Below are positions 13,401 through 26,600 of a stretch of 64,000 bases of DNA, one piece after another. The translations under genes were made by a program, and so were the position numbers. Each line of letters starts with the position of its first letter. Within the stretch, counting starts at the first letter, position 1. Below the pieces are notes generated by a model, which was given only the letters and a program-made list of their open reading frames with translations, was not told where the DNA came from and did not search any database. The DNA comes from Gymnogyps californianus. Lineage: Eukaryota; Chordata; Aves; Accipitriformes; Cathartidae. The DNA is taken from positions 9,162,437-9,226,436 of the forward strand of contig NC_059475.1 of the NCBI RefSeq assembly GCF_018139145.2, read 5' to 3'.

Positions 13401-16400
13401 AGCAAAGATAAATATTTAAGCAAAATATTAAATATTGTATCTAGTATTAAACCAATTCTGAATATGAACCTGCCAACAGATAATGCAAGCTGGAGCTGTA
13501 TTTTGCATCTTTAAAATCAAATATAGTGGACAAAAAGAGATGTAAGCTGCATATCAGTCTAAATACTAAAAATACTATTCTAAATATAAAATATATAGAA
13601 ATGCATTTGTCTTTTTTGTGGTGTTTGAATCTTAATTGACTTTGCTTTTGGCCTCTGACTGGAACTTGCTATTGCATAGCCAAGGAGCTGGTTGAAGAGA
13701 GACTCCTTTGCCAAGTGTCTGAGCTTAGGGGCAGGGGGGGAAATTTGAGTAGTATTTCCCCTATTTCACATATGTCTCAAGTCAGGTAAAATGCAAAGTG
13801 TGAGTTTTAAGGTATTTCCTTGTTGGCATGAGGCTATCACTGTATTTTTAATGTCCTTTCTGGTGATTTATTTAGAAATGGACCATATGCCTAGTCATCT
13901 TCCCACAGGAGTCCGGAAGCTCCTCTTGTTTTCAGTAAGGTTGAACAGGCTGCCCAAAGATGAAATCAAATCGTTTCTCTCGTCTGCCTCAAATCTGATC
14001 GCTTGTATGGTGCGTGCTGGGTTGTTGCCTTTTGTTTTGTTGGGTTTGGTTGTGTTGGATCTTAGACTTGTTAGCCTGCGCAGGAGCCCGAGGTTGGGGC
14101 ACTGAGGCTTCCCCTCTCTGGGCAGCGGGAGCACGGGGCCTTCTCAGTTCTCCTGCAGTCAGGAGTTTCCTGTGCAACTACTTGTCTTGTAGGTGTCCGG
14201 TTTCACTCTGAGCACAGGCTGCACCATTTGAATACTTTGAAAATGCTCTGTGATTTAATGTGGTTTTTTAGCAGCTTTCCTTTATATCAGAGGCAGAAGT
14301 TACAAGTGCCTAAGAACAAAAGAACAAGGTATTGCACCCAGAAGTATCCTTTGCTGCTTAGAAGTCCGGGTCTGTTTTTCACATTGGCATTATTTGTTTC
14401 CCTAGAGCTTGAATAATTGCTGTTACTAAACGTGTTAAAAAAAAAAAAAAAATCTTGAAAAAATTGCTAAGCTCTAATGAAAAATGATCTAGAAAATAAA
14501 ATAGAAAGATGAAAATGCCCTCTTTCCATGTAATGATACTTTTTGTATCAAGTAAACTAAGATACTTGTCTAAAGTAATTTTGTTTCTGTATTTCATTCT
14601 GTATGGATGCCTAGGAGAGCAAGGTTATGTGAAGAAAATGAGAGAATTAAAAATAGACTTATTTTTATGTCCAGTGCTTATTGCAACTAGATTTTGTTTC
14701 CTTGTAAAAGTGATCTTTCCATGTGAGTTTGAAATTAAGAAATGCATCTATCGCTTGTGTAAAGTGCAAACCAGGTAATTGTGTTGGCAGGTGAGGAGGG
14801 TGGTCAGTGCAATGTAACCTAATAACCTTTTGCAGTTGGAGACCTAAATTCATATGAAACTATTAGATTGAAGAATGCTGTGGAAATAATTTATCATAAG
14901 AACAGCAATATAAACAGATAGGTGAAGAGCTGATTCAGGAAAGACTTAATACAGGCTAACAAAAAGGAGTTGTAAATCAAGGTTGAGGTATTTTAGTAAC
15001 AATTAAGTGCAAAGACTATACATTTTCTTCCATAAATTTTACTGGAGAGGTAATAATCTTCTATTAGCCCAGCTGATGTAGCTGAAAAAAACAGAGTAAT
15101 ATTTGAGTCATTTCACTTTCATTGTCATAAGGATTTTTTGATTGCATCATTACAGCAATGACAAATAATGATGGCTCTTTATAGGACATCTCTAAAAGGA
15201 CACTTAAATATTATATTAAAATTGAATGGACCTTTTCAATGAAAAATACTTCAGGGGGAACTATTTTCCAAATTTGTATGTCAAATCTGTATTACTTTCT
15301 AGCAATAATCACTCTGTTGTGCAGTTAACTACGCCACTAGAATTGAGGAATCACTGTGATATATCAGTGATAAGGGGAAAGTGTTTTTGGAACACTGTGT
15401 AGCAACTGATGATAACAAATAACAAAGTACCAAGTAATGTGAATGTGTATCTTCAGTAACTAATCCAACGTTTCAGTACAAGTGAGAACTCGTTGAATTT
15501 TAACAAACTTCAAAACCAGAGTACAAAAGGCTAGATAGCCATAATGTTACTTGCCACGCTTAATGTATTTTTGATATGCGAATTACATGCTGTGTAAGTT
15601 CGTCTGTTTAAAAGCTAAATTTTATAAAAAGAAACCCTAAGGCAATAATCTTCTTTCAGATTGCTGTGCTTGTGTTTAGGATAAGCTTATGTAAACTGAA
15701 GGCATATATGCAGGGTTTTTTTGAGATAAGAATCTACATTCCAGCAACTAGTAATTATACAATAAACAATTAACTGTTCTAATAAATACAATGTTTTTAT
15801 TGAAAGACAGGTTCGTTTTTGAGGTTGCGGTTGCATTAACTATGACCTGGGAGTTTGTATTTAAAAAAAAAAAAAAAAGGCATTATATACTTTGAGTGTT
15901 CTTATGATGCTCATAATTACTAAAATTTTGAGACTCTAGTAATTAACAAGGTTTTTGAGACTAAGTCTAGAGGTTATTTTGTATCCGAGTGTTGATTCCA
16001 GCATCCTCTGTGTTACAAAGTCTTTGTCTAAGTTTCTTTTACAAGTTGCTTTTATCATTCAGAGCGTTCTGCCTCACGTCTACAAGCTTGTGTGTTAGGC
16101 TGTCTTGTAGTCTTTGCGTATGCTGTACCTTTCCCTTACAAAAAAGGTGTTTATTGCAAGGGAGTGAAAAGGGGGAAATGAAACACAATCTTCACCGAAC
16201 AACCAGAATAAGTAGAAATTTCAAATTAAAAAAAGACCCAGCAAACTGATTTTTCAATTTCCCAAATTTTCAGGTGGTTAATTTAAAGTTCATCCACTTT
16301 TTGCTCATGACCTTTTGCTGTTACAATGTAGAAGGAGGAATGACGCAATGTTACTTGATGGTTTTTGCGGGTCTCACCTCATCTGGAAGGGTTTTTGCTG

Positions 16401-18707
16401 CAAAGCGTAGGCCTGCTTGCCTAGAACACCACTGCAACGCCGAACGTGCCTCTTGGCCTGAAAATACGTGAAACGGGAAAAGGAAGGTGTTCTGCTGTAT
16501 GAGCGATATATGTAGTACGACTTCATAGTTTGCCTTTTAAACGTGTATGAAAGGAAAGTCAGCATCACATATTTTTATATAGGTAAATGCTCTAAGAAAA
16601 TTTGAAAGTAAATCTAAGTAAAACCTGTTACATATGGAAAGTTTTCACAAGATCAGCATTTGTGTTGGTGAAGGTAATTCTTGCTAACAATGCATGCGCT
16701 TCCATGGTTCAGTTTAGAAACTTATTTTCTCATGTAGCGCATTTTTATTTTTAAAAAATCTGAAGCAAACATCATGTGTCCTAAGTTTTATGTTTTTTCT
16801 AGCTATGCAAGTTTGTTCAGAAAAACCAAACCACTTTAACTTTAAAATTTGTCTTGTAAAAATATTTGCATTTAAATTGGCTTTATTACATGCATAATGT
16901 TTTATGTGCAGAACACTATTGTAATTTTTTTGGTCTGGAAATATTAAAATTTTTTAATGCTGTAAATCAAAAAATAACTTACAGCATCATGCAATCATGC
17001 CTGCCAATTGTCCATAGTAATGATGCAAATCATTAGATTTCAGTCAGCATATAATAGAAATCAGTTGCTGATACATAGTGTTGGAACTGCGCAAAGATCT
17101 GTCCTCTACAACATAAGCACATCGATGTGCTGACTCTGAATTGAGGTTTGGTGATTCTCTAAATGGTAATTATTGCTATGAAATGTGTTAGTGCTAGACA
17201 GTGAGTGCAACTGAGAAAAGCAGTAGCTGAGGTTCATTGTTTTTTTAAAGGATTTTAGTGCATTCTTTAGGCTTGTGCCTTAGTCTAGCGTGCTGACTAT
17301 AGGAGCATTGCTATGCTATAAGCAGCTGAAACGGAAAGTATATCCCCTGTTAGTGCATCTCGGGCACAGAAGTTAATCTAGAAGTCTAAAATGTTGTGTC
17401 CCTTACAGACATGCTCTTGCTAGTTCATAATGTGTGGAGGTCACAGTGCTCTTACAGGCTCATCAGATCTCCACTGCCTCCTCTTGTCGTCTTAATGCAA
17501 ATGAAGCAAATCCAGTAGTGTTGCCAATTTTTATATTATTTGGTGACTTCTATAAAAGTTTCCCATGATGTCATGATTCCTGGCATCAAGTGTTCAATTT
17601 TTCCCTTATGCAGAGTGACTGCCCCCTCATCCCAAGGGATGAAAGAGGATAAGGGAAGTCTCCCTTACAGCAGGCAGCAGGGAGGACTGTGGGTTTTGCC
17701 ATTTGGGGGTTTTTGGCATCTGTTTACAATTGAATTTTGAACTTAAAGCAATCTCACATGTGCACTGGAGTAAGTAGCAGCTACCTGTAAACTTAACGTC
17801 CAAAAGGCAAGAAGAGAAGAAGATAAGTGGTTACTCGGTCATGCTGGCTTTCATTTTTTCCATTTGACAGGTGCTGTACAGAGCTGAATCTGTGGAAGCT
17901 TGAAAGCTTCCCCCTTCTTTTTCTCCCTTTTAAGTTGGAAATCATTAGCACTTTTGGCAGGTTCCTGATGTTGCTTGATGTTTAGATCGCATTTCTTTAT
18001 TTTCTGCATTATTGCTTTTGCATGGGCCCAGACACTGTATTTTTTCAGTTTGCTTCCATTAAGCCTGATTAAAACATCATGTTAGTTTAGATGACTCATT
18101 TCGAAACGTTAAATAAAAACTGTGGATCGTTAACTTATATTTAATGCTAGGAGGTCTGAAGACTGAGATTTGTCACTTGCTAGTGCTCTCACTGTCAATT
18201 TTGTTAAAATTGTACCAAAATTAACAAAATCTTTAAAAAACTATTGCTCCTGCAGCTTCCTCGTCATTCCAGCCTTTGTATTAAAAGTGATCCTTTAAGT
18301 TTTAATGGAATCAGAAATTGAAATGTTAAAGTGGCTATCTGTTTGTAGTCATCTGCTTTGCAGACTTTACATCAGTAAATCATTACAAAAAGTGTCCATC
18401 CAGTGTTTCTTACAGTTGAACTAGAAGACCTCTGTCTTTCTGACCTAGTCCTTTGTAGACTTTTCCGTGATCAACTTTGATTTTTGTAAGTTGTTCCCCG
18501 CCCCGCCTTTGGCTGGTTAGGTTTTGTAGTACTTTTTTAATCTGCTTAACTTTTTTAGTGATGTCCTAGCACAACCACATCTGTCAGATCTTGGGCTTGT
18601 GTTCTCTCTTATTTCTGCAACTTTTTGGCTTGTGGTTGGGATTTCATAGTTGTACTTTGTTTCTATAGCTGTATATTTTTGTTAATAATGTTTAATTTCT
18701 TCCTTAG
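1488..18707 (+). other. QSER1: QSER1 intron 1 (17.2 kb)
   Basis: The first 640 bp belong to the CpG island. The rest is AT-rich with no protein-like frame of useful length. It contains a degenerate CR1-like fragment near 2563-2650, homopolymer A16 runs at 14437-14452 and 15863-15878, and an isolated GC-rich patch at about 11030-11240. Long first introns often carry enhancers, but I cannot identify any by eye. Confidence 0.8.
2563..2650 (-). mobile_element. Old CR1-like LINE 3' fragment
   Basis: The stretch reading AGAAGGACC...CAATCATCTAGTCTGACTTC resembles the 3' end of ancient sauropsid CR1-type elements (AGAAGGGACC...GATCATCTAGTCTGACCTCC, from memory). The reverse orientation matches the intact CR1 further along. 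It is strongly decayed and its borders are uncertain. Confidence 0.5.
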
Positions 18708-18820
18708 CTTAAGCTATGGAGGAGGACATTCATCACATTCAGAAACAGATCTTCTTCATAGACAGACATACACAGCTTCTCATCAGCTTCCTGGATACTC
18801 TACTACACACCATCCTACTG
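18708..18820 (+). CDS. QSER1: QSER1 coding exon 2 (residues 39-76 plus 1 nt)
   Basis: The acceptor is TTCCTTAG and the donor G|GTAACT. The AG left from exon 1 joins C to make Ser39. The exon then encodes LSYGGGHSSHSETDLLHRQT and continues to HHPTG. The ELLHRQTY-like motif and following HHPTG match the N-terminal region of PRR12 as I recall it, supporting assignment to this paralogous family. Ends in phase 1. Confidence 0.93.
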
Positions 18821-20116
18821 GTAACTGTCCATATCATGAGATTACAGCTTAAATAGCTAAAGAAAAAAAAGAACCTGTTACATAATTTAGATTCAAGTTG
18901 ATGAATTTTATAATCAGAGGGAGTTTGTCGTGCAGGTGGTGGCAAGTGGTGTTAGAAAAGCTGAGTTTGTAGTAGAAAGTTAGCAATCAGTTGTTAGCTT
19001 TTATCAAAATGTAAGTAGAAAGGAAAATATAAGAGAGGGGTTATGCTCAGTAACTTACCGTTGGTTCTTAAAGAAACTGCATTTATTCTGTAAAATACAG
19101 CTTTTCAGGATTTGGCCTATGCATAAGGGCCAGATGTTGAGTATGCCTCAAAGCCAGCTGCAGAAATCGTGCCAATTCTTTTAGACTAAGGCAAATAGCA
19201 AAACTAAGGCAAATTGGAACACGCTGTTGCTAGTACTTACATGTGCAAACTAAGACATAGTGCTGGGGGAAAGTTAAAATTTACTTTAAATATAGTAGCA
19301 GGTTAGGCTGTGTTAGATCTGCATCAGGGTCTGTCTGTGATCCTGATGATATCCTGTCTCCATGTCAGGAGAAGACAGAGCATGACCTCTTCACGCTCAC
19401 TTTGCAACCCAGTTTCTAAGGAAAGATACTTGAGCTCATGTGCTGGCTGGAATCTGCAGTCCCTTGGCCAGGTCTTCAATCAGGATGATGGAGGGTCAGA
19501 ACTGCAGGGAGTGTTTCAGGGTGCAGACCCTGCAGTCTTGACATAATCTCAGTTACTCAAAACTCTGGATCTCTCCAGTGCTTCCCATTGAGCCTCCTGC
19601 CATTGAAAGGTGTGAGCAACAGGGAACACACAAAGGTGTTTGTTGAAACAGGGAATGCAACCAAAACCACTTTTCTTGTGCCAGTCCTACACAGAAATCC
19701 AGACTGCTGCAAGCTGCCCAAAGGGGAAGAAGGTTGATACAGAGAAGTTGAACCCATTTCAGAAGGAATTCTGAATGTTTAAACAGTTCCTGTAAAAAAA
19801 AAAAAAAAAAAAGTGGAACAGGGAATCTTCAGATGAAGGGAGAATTTTACTGGTGTACCTAAATATTGTTTTTAAGCATCAAGTTTGACATACATTTAAT
19901 AATAGATTTTAAAATGTATACTCAAGTTCCAGTTTACAGTTGAAACACTGTAAAACAGTTAAACACTGAAAAAATCAATGTACTTTAATAACATTGCTAA
20001 TGTTTCATAGGTTATTTTTGGTGAATTATGAATGTATGTCCTTGTTGTTTGACTGAGCTTCTTGTAAGTTCATCTGAATTGTCTGTTTTGTTTCATTTCC
20101 CTCCACCCTCATCTAG
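18821..20116 (+). other. QSER1: QSER1 intron 2 (1.3 kb)
   Basis: Non-coding. About 480 bp of higher-complexity sequence (about 19310-19790) ends directly in a 19-A run (19794-19812). That is suggestive of a retrocopy, though I recognise no parent gene. The rest is ordinary AT-rich intron with a polypyrimidine tract before the exon 3 acceptor. Confidence 0.75.
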
Positions 20117-20281
20117 GTCTTTCAGGAATATTTGATACCAGTATGCACAGTGCTGGAAGTAACACTAAGGAAACTTCTTCAGTTATGAATTTTCTCTCTG
20201 CTATTGAGTCTCGTACCGCTCAGGCAGTCTCTTCAGGATCTACCCTTTTACCACAATTCAGGGCTCCTTCCTGGCAAACAG
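20117..20281 (+). CDS. QSER1: QSER1 coding exon 3 (residues 77-131 plus 1 nt)
   Basis: The acceptor is CATCTAG and the donor ACAG|GTGAAA. It is 165 nt, so the incoming and outgoing phases match (phase 1). It encodes LSGIFDTSMHSAGSN, then MNFLSAIESRTAQA, ending FRAPSWQTG. This agrees closely with the QSER1 N terminus and, more loosely, with PRR12. Because the length is a multiple of three, skipping would keep the frame. Confidence 0.94.
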
Positions 20282-23200
20282 GTGAAAAATTTCTCTTGAA
20301 ATAAAATTTTGTCATGATTATATTGAATGTTTGGGAGAATTTGAAACAAAAATATCCTGACTAACTGAAAAGGCTACACATCTTCTACCTCTTTTCCATC
20401 TCGGTATTTAAAAATCTCAGAATCAATGAAATTATATTAGCAGAAGAGTTATACCGGAAGAAGAATTAAATGAGCAGAAGTTGTAATTATTTAGAAGGGA
20501 TTTAGATGTATAGGATATTATTTTGTCTAATGAGTCAAATTTATTCTCCAACTTTTGTTTGGAATTAGTCTCACTAACACCATAAGCATATTCAGGTAGA
20601 CTACCTGTACACCCTAGCAGATCTTTCATTCTCAAACTCTGTTCCCTGTCATAGTTGTTCTTCTGTGATATTACTACTAAAAATCTATGGATAACTTTAG
20701 CCCCTTTGTACACAGAAGTAATGAGCAAGGTGTTCTCAAAAAGAAGGTCTGAGGTGCATGTTGCATAGAAATAAATGATCTAATTTACAAATAAACAAAC
20801 ATGTTGTCTTTTTTGGCAGACTGACTGCCTTCTATAAATGTCCCCCATCTGTCAAGCCTTCTGTGCAGAGCAGGAAACTTTGCATATTTTGAGCTTGCTA
20901 TAGGCAGCCACACCAAGATAAGTGTTGCTACTGCATCTGTGGGTAGCTTCAAGTTATGGTTAATCTTATGTAGTGATTAGGCAGCTGTGCAGTGAATCAG
21001 ATCTATTCACTGATCTGACAGAAAACATTTTGGGTGGGTTTTTTTGCTTTGGTGGGATGGTTTTCCGCTGTATCAGCAAGCTGATGTGTGTCTCAGTGCA
21101 GCTGTATGATCGCTGGTTCTGATTTGGGGAGGAGGCATAAGGTAGGAAGAGGGAAGAGTTGAACAATCCTTTTGTTGATAGTTTGCACTTGGTCTGTTAA
21201 GTGTAAAGTGCAGCTGCATTTCTGTGAAGAGCTACTCAAAAAGTTGAGAAGAAAGAATGCGTTTTTTTATTCACCATGGACAAAAGCAGATATGTGGGAG
21301 CACAGATGAAGATGCACACTGTTAGTCTGTCAAAAAATCTTAATATAAATCAGTGATGTTTAGAGTTGTGATGACCCGTCCTCACATCAGATTGTCAGCT
21401 GGGAAGAAATCTTTTTTTCTCTTCGTCCTAGCATTTTCTCCATTGCAGCCTGCCTAACAGTGACTTGTGAAGAATGGGGAGACATGCTGTGGGTCGGGTT
21501 TGATGTTGATACCAGTGATTGAGAGACTTCTCAGTACTCATTACTAAGAACTCATCAGTAAGCCCATTTTCAATATTACCAGTTCTCTGAGCTTTCTGTT
21601 GTCCTTTAATACTTTTGATGCTTTTCTGTATCCCTCAATGTTCCCAAGTGTCTTTTGAGAGCTTTGTCTTCTACAAACTTTTTTGATGAGGGAAAACAAG
21701 TGCTCTTCACTCTTCAAGGTGACCTTTATTTAGAAGGGTTTTTTTACTTTGGGTCTTTCTCCAAACCCTGCATCTGCTGATTTTGGGGGGAAAAGAGGAA
21801 CAGTGTGTTTGTTATATTGTCCTACCAAGTCTTCCTTTGATATGTGGGATGTGTTATCAGTGTTCTGATTTCTTAGGGTAGTGGGGAGTGTCTGTGCACA
21901 CCGTTTACTACCTTTGCCATACCTTTTGTCTGCTTCTCTACAAAAGTAAAATATAAAACGCAGCAGTTCTGCCATAATGGTGCTTCTGTGACTGGCTCTT
22001 GTCTGGTTTAAGAAATTACCTGCGTAGTAGGAAGGGCTTTAATTTATGGAAGAGAAGGGAAAAGTACAGGTTAGCTGAGAAATGAACATCTGCAGTTAAA
22101 ATAGGTATAAATACTTCCCCTTCTTTGATGCTTCTGGATGCCGCTACCTTTGTGTTAGTGGTAGGGATCAGTAAAAGAGAACCCAGTTGTACATGATGTT
22201 GCAGTTTTTTAGAATAGGGGGAAAAAAAAAGCATTAAAACACTACTTATGCTTTCTTACTCAGAAAGACCTTATTGTTGACTAATGAAAAATACCTTGGC
22301 ATTCCTTCAGTATCACATCTCTTCATATCAGTTTGTCTTGAACTGAAAGGGAGAAACAAAGACTCTCTTTCGCAGCTTCATCTGAAACTTCCAAAGCAAT
22401 TGTACGATTAAGTTGCAATCAGTTTAACAGGACTTAATATATTTTAAAATGAAAATTAATTTTTTTAACGGAAGTATTTGTCTCAAAACAAGCTTTATTT
22501 ACTGACAGTTTTTTAATTTATTCTTAAATGATCCAAAGCTAAAAGCTGTTTTAAGTATCCAAGAAGAACTGAAAAAGGTCAAATTACACCAGTGATTTTA
22601 ATTTTTTCTGATTTGCATAGCCTTGTAAATTTCCCAGTGGAATTGATTCCTTTACAGATTCCTTTACAAGAAGTTTAAGCCTCTCTGAGAATAAACTTGC
22701 CTTCTTCACTTTCATTCATAACTTTGGAAATAGTACACAAACTTCACTAGTACCTGCAAGTTACAGGGTGAAAAGCATTGAACGATATGGATCACTGCTG
22801 TAAGCCTCAAAGCTTGCAAGGGAATTTCACATTCCTATTTCAGCTGGGGTAGTATATTCTGTTGATAAATCTTGTTTAAGCCAGGATGTCATATCAATGT
22901 CTGGATGCAAATAAGTAATATTATACGTTTCAGTTGGATAGTTGCTATTGCACTGTGCAGATAGTTGCTGTCTGTGGATATTTTGGACTCTCACTTCAGA
23001 AAGCATACAGATCATATTCTTTGCATTGAAAGTCAAAGCCCTCCTTTAAGAAACATATATTGCAAAGTGTATAGGCTGTTAGCTATTTCACTGTAAGTTC
23101 TGAAATGTTTCACATAAAGTGAGTTATAAAAGTATTGGTGAGGGTAAATGCAGGAGATGGAATTGCTCCTTTAACTGTGTATGTATTACAATTGGTAAGG

Positions 23201-23634
23201 TGTAATTTTGCCTTTTTACTATATGTTAAAGGTGTCCAGGGCTTTTGATCAGTTGTCCTCTACTATGAACTTCTTTTTAAACTGAAATAAAAACTAATAA
23301 AGAGCCTTCAGTTTCAAAGCAGAATTAATCTTGTACAATTTTTTTATCCACAATTTGCATCTTAAGGATGTGAGTTTTTTCCCTCAGCAATTCACTGTAG
23401 GTATAGAATTTGGAATTTTTAAAAAAACCCTACACTTGCAGTTTGAAAATTACCCGCGATAAGTGCCTTCCTTTATATGTTTTTGTTGAAAAGAGTGGTG
23501 ATTCTAAAGGAGGTTATATTTGTAAATGCTGTAAGATCTTACAATTAAAAGAGTTATAGAAATGCAGAGTGTTGTAACTTGTAAAGCTCCCTTATGCTCT
23601 TTTTCCCTTATTATTTTGTTTTTGTTTTTTCCAG
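20282..23634 (+). other. QSER1: QSER1 intron 3 (3.4 kb)
   Basis: AT-rich intron with no recognisable gene, RNA or repeat. The last 50 bp are a strong T-rich polypyrimidine tract ending TTTTTTCCAG. Confidence 0.75.
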
Positions 23635-26600
23635 GTATGCATTCCTCAACAGCCACAGAACTATTTGTAACTGGAGCTTTGCCAACCTCTGGAACATTTC
23701 CACCAACATCTGCTTTATCAGCATATCAGCATCCCAGCACTTTCAGTAGTAGAAACTTTGCTACTACCCCTTCTCTTACTCTTCAAGATACTACTTTCAG
23801 TGCTACATCAAATGGTCTCTTAACTACCCATGATCCTTTATTACAGATTAAAACATCGCAAGGCACTGTTCCAACTGCTTTGACATTTGAGCGCCTAGGC
23901 AGTTCTGTTTTAAGTACCAGTATACCACCTCAGTCATCAACATATCGTTCTGCTCAAGAATCTGCACCCCATCTTTTGCAACCTCAATTTAGTTTGTTGC
24001 CTTCAACCCTTGGAGGAGCTCAGCAGGTTTCTCAGGCGTATAGCACATCTGTCTTCACTGGTTCCACTGCTTCTATCGATAGAGCACTTCAGCGAGAATG
24101 TAGTGTTATTAAACACCATCAGCGGCCTTCAAGTACTCAGTCTGTTCAGGCTCAACTGACTGTTTCACAGCATTCCTTACACAGCTATTTAACGAGTACA
24201 AGTGGAGTTAATTTTCAGGATACATCTAGGCACTCAGCATTATCCTGCAGTCCAGTTGGAGATGTTACTCAGGTGAGCAATGGAGGACCACAGCAGAAGA
24301 CTTCTCAAGTCACAGTGGAACTTGCTCAGTCGTACACATCTGCAATTCCATCACCTGGTTTTCCATCTGCTTCCACAGCAAAAGTGAAAAACTGTTCCAC
24401 AAAGCAGCCTCCAAGGTCAACGAAGACCCCCAAACCTCAAAGTGTAGCTCCCACTGTGCAGACACAAAGCTATGCCAAAACTGCACAAAACCAGAGTTCT
24501 GTCATTACAGGCCAAGCACAGATCTATTCTACAGCACAGCTCCCAAGCCTCTTGTCAGTCAGCCAGTCCCAAAACTATGTTTCATCCCAGGCTCAGAATG
24601 TGCCACCTGTCAGTCACTCACAGGATTTCTCATCCAGCAAGGTTGAGAAGCTGCCCTCACTGTATAAAACGTTGACTTTTTCTGGGCAATCGCAAACTAT
24701 TACTTCTGATAGTCAAACTCTAAGTTACTCCCCAGAGGAACAAGTACTGACTTCAGTTCCAAATGAGAACTACTCTGGGCAAACGAGGGAACTTTCTTCA
24801 GTCAGCCAATCTCAGAGCTACTCTTCTACTCACTCTCAGGGTTTATCTCCAGTTAGCCAATCCCAAGTTATTTTTTCATCTCAATCACAAGTTTTATCAG
24901 CTGTTAGTCCTTCAGAAAGCTATTCTTCAGGGCAGTCTTTAACATTAACATCGCCTTCTCTTTCCTTTAATGCCTCTCCTCGGATACAAACTCTTCCAGC
25001 CTCGAGTCCTAATCAGAGCTATATTTCTTTACATTCTTCTCAGAACTCTCAGTCACAAGAATCCTCCTCTCCACAGTCTCAAAAGTTTTTGCCATCTGTC
25101 CAGTCTCCTCCTTTTGCATCCCCAGCTCATTCACAGACACTTCAGAACAACAGGCCTTCCTCGGAAGCAAAGTCATATGTTAAAAGGAAGTCTGACTCTA
25201 ATTTGTATGCCTCATCAAAACAAGAGGAGGAATTATCAATGCAGGATATGCAGGCATTGCAACAGCAAGCTACTCTTGAATCTTCCACTCAAAGGCTAGC
25301 CAATGAGGAAATCAATGCTCAGGATGTATCCTATAGGGTCTCAAAAGCAGATGACAGATACTCTCAAAGTGTAATCAGAAGTAACTCTCGTCTTGAAGAT
25401 CAAGTTGTTGGACTTACTCTTCAAGGAACAAAAAAAGATGAAAGAATGGTCAATTCTGTGGAACAGCTTTCCCAACGTATTGGCCATATCACTAGCCTAA
25501 GCCATGATATAAAAAAGACAACTAATTTAATGCAAACAACACAAGTAACTGTGAGTGCTAAAGAACTAAACCAGCAACATTCTCTTATGCATAAGGTACA
25601 TGAAAGTAAAGCTCAAGAACAGCAAGGCCAAGTCATTAGTACACCATCACAGGTTCAACCTCATGCTTTAAGACATGGTCATCAGCTGTGTTTGCCCAGT
25701 GCACAGGTACTTCTGGAGTCAGCCTGTGACTTGCAGATTCTTCACCAGTCAATACTGCAGTCGAGTTTAGGACAAGCAAAGGCATCACCGCAAGTGCAAA
25801 GAATACAGAGTCCTCAACAGGTGACACATCCATTCCTTCAGATGGATGGTCATATTATTCAAAGTAATGGGGGTCATTCTCAGCAACAGCTTCATACTCA
25901 GAATTCAGAAGTAATGAAAATGGACATTTCTGAGCCCTCAAAACCACTACAGCAACATTTGACAACAAAAGATCATTTTACTCAGACAAATCAACATGAT
26001 TCAAAAAATCAGTTTGTTTCTCTTAGTTCAATATGTTTCCCAGAATCTATACTTCTCAGTGATGAGAGGAATATATTATCCAATGTAGATGACATCTTAG
26101 CAGCAACAGCAGCAGCCTGTGGAGTGACACCATCTGACTTCGCCAAATCAGCTTCTAATGAAGAGGAAATCCAGTCTGTTGAAAATAGCGAGGAGTCTAA
26201 AACACAGTTCCAATCAATGGATGTAAGACATGTGTCATCTGGTTTCAGTGCCTCACCTACTGTAGTTGGAAAGCCAGCAAGCATAAGTAATATTTCTCTG
26301 AATGGCGGCCAAATTACTATAAATCTTACACCAGTGTCAACAATACAGAGGAAAACTGTGAACCTTGGTCAACAACACATTGAAACTTCTGATCAAAATG
26401 TACCAACAAGAATGACCTCTCCTACCCTTGGCCCTGGTCAAGAAGAGCAAGAACAAGGGGCTGTTCCAGTTAAGAAACAGTCTAGCATCAGTCATGAATC
26501 TGAAGAAGATAATGATGCTTCTGCTGATGGTACACTGAATGCAAGAGACACAGAATTTGTTTCAAGCGGTAAGAGCCTAAGTGAAGAAAGTGCTGCTTCA

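Noticed and set aside
23562..23634. Hydrophobic signal-peptide-like leader (SFSLIILFLFFPG) upstream of QSER1 exon 4
   Set aside because: It is the translated polypyrimidine tract of the intron 3 acceptor; exon 3 joins at 23635 with the right phase and family similarity.
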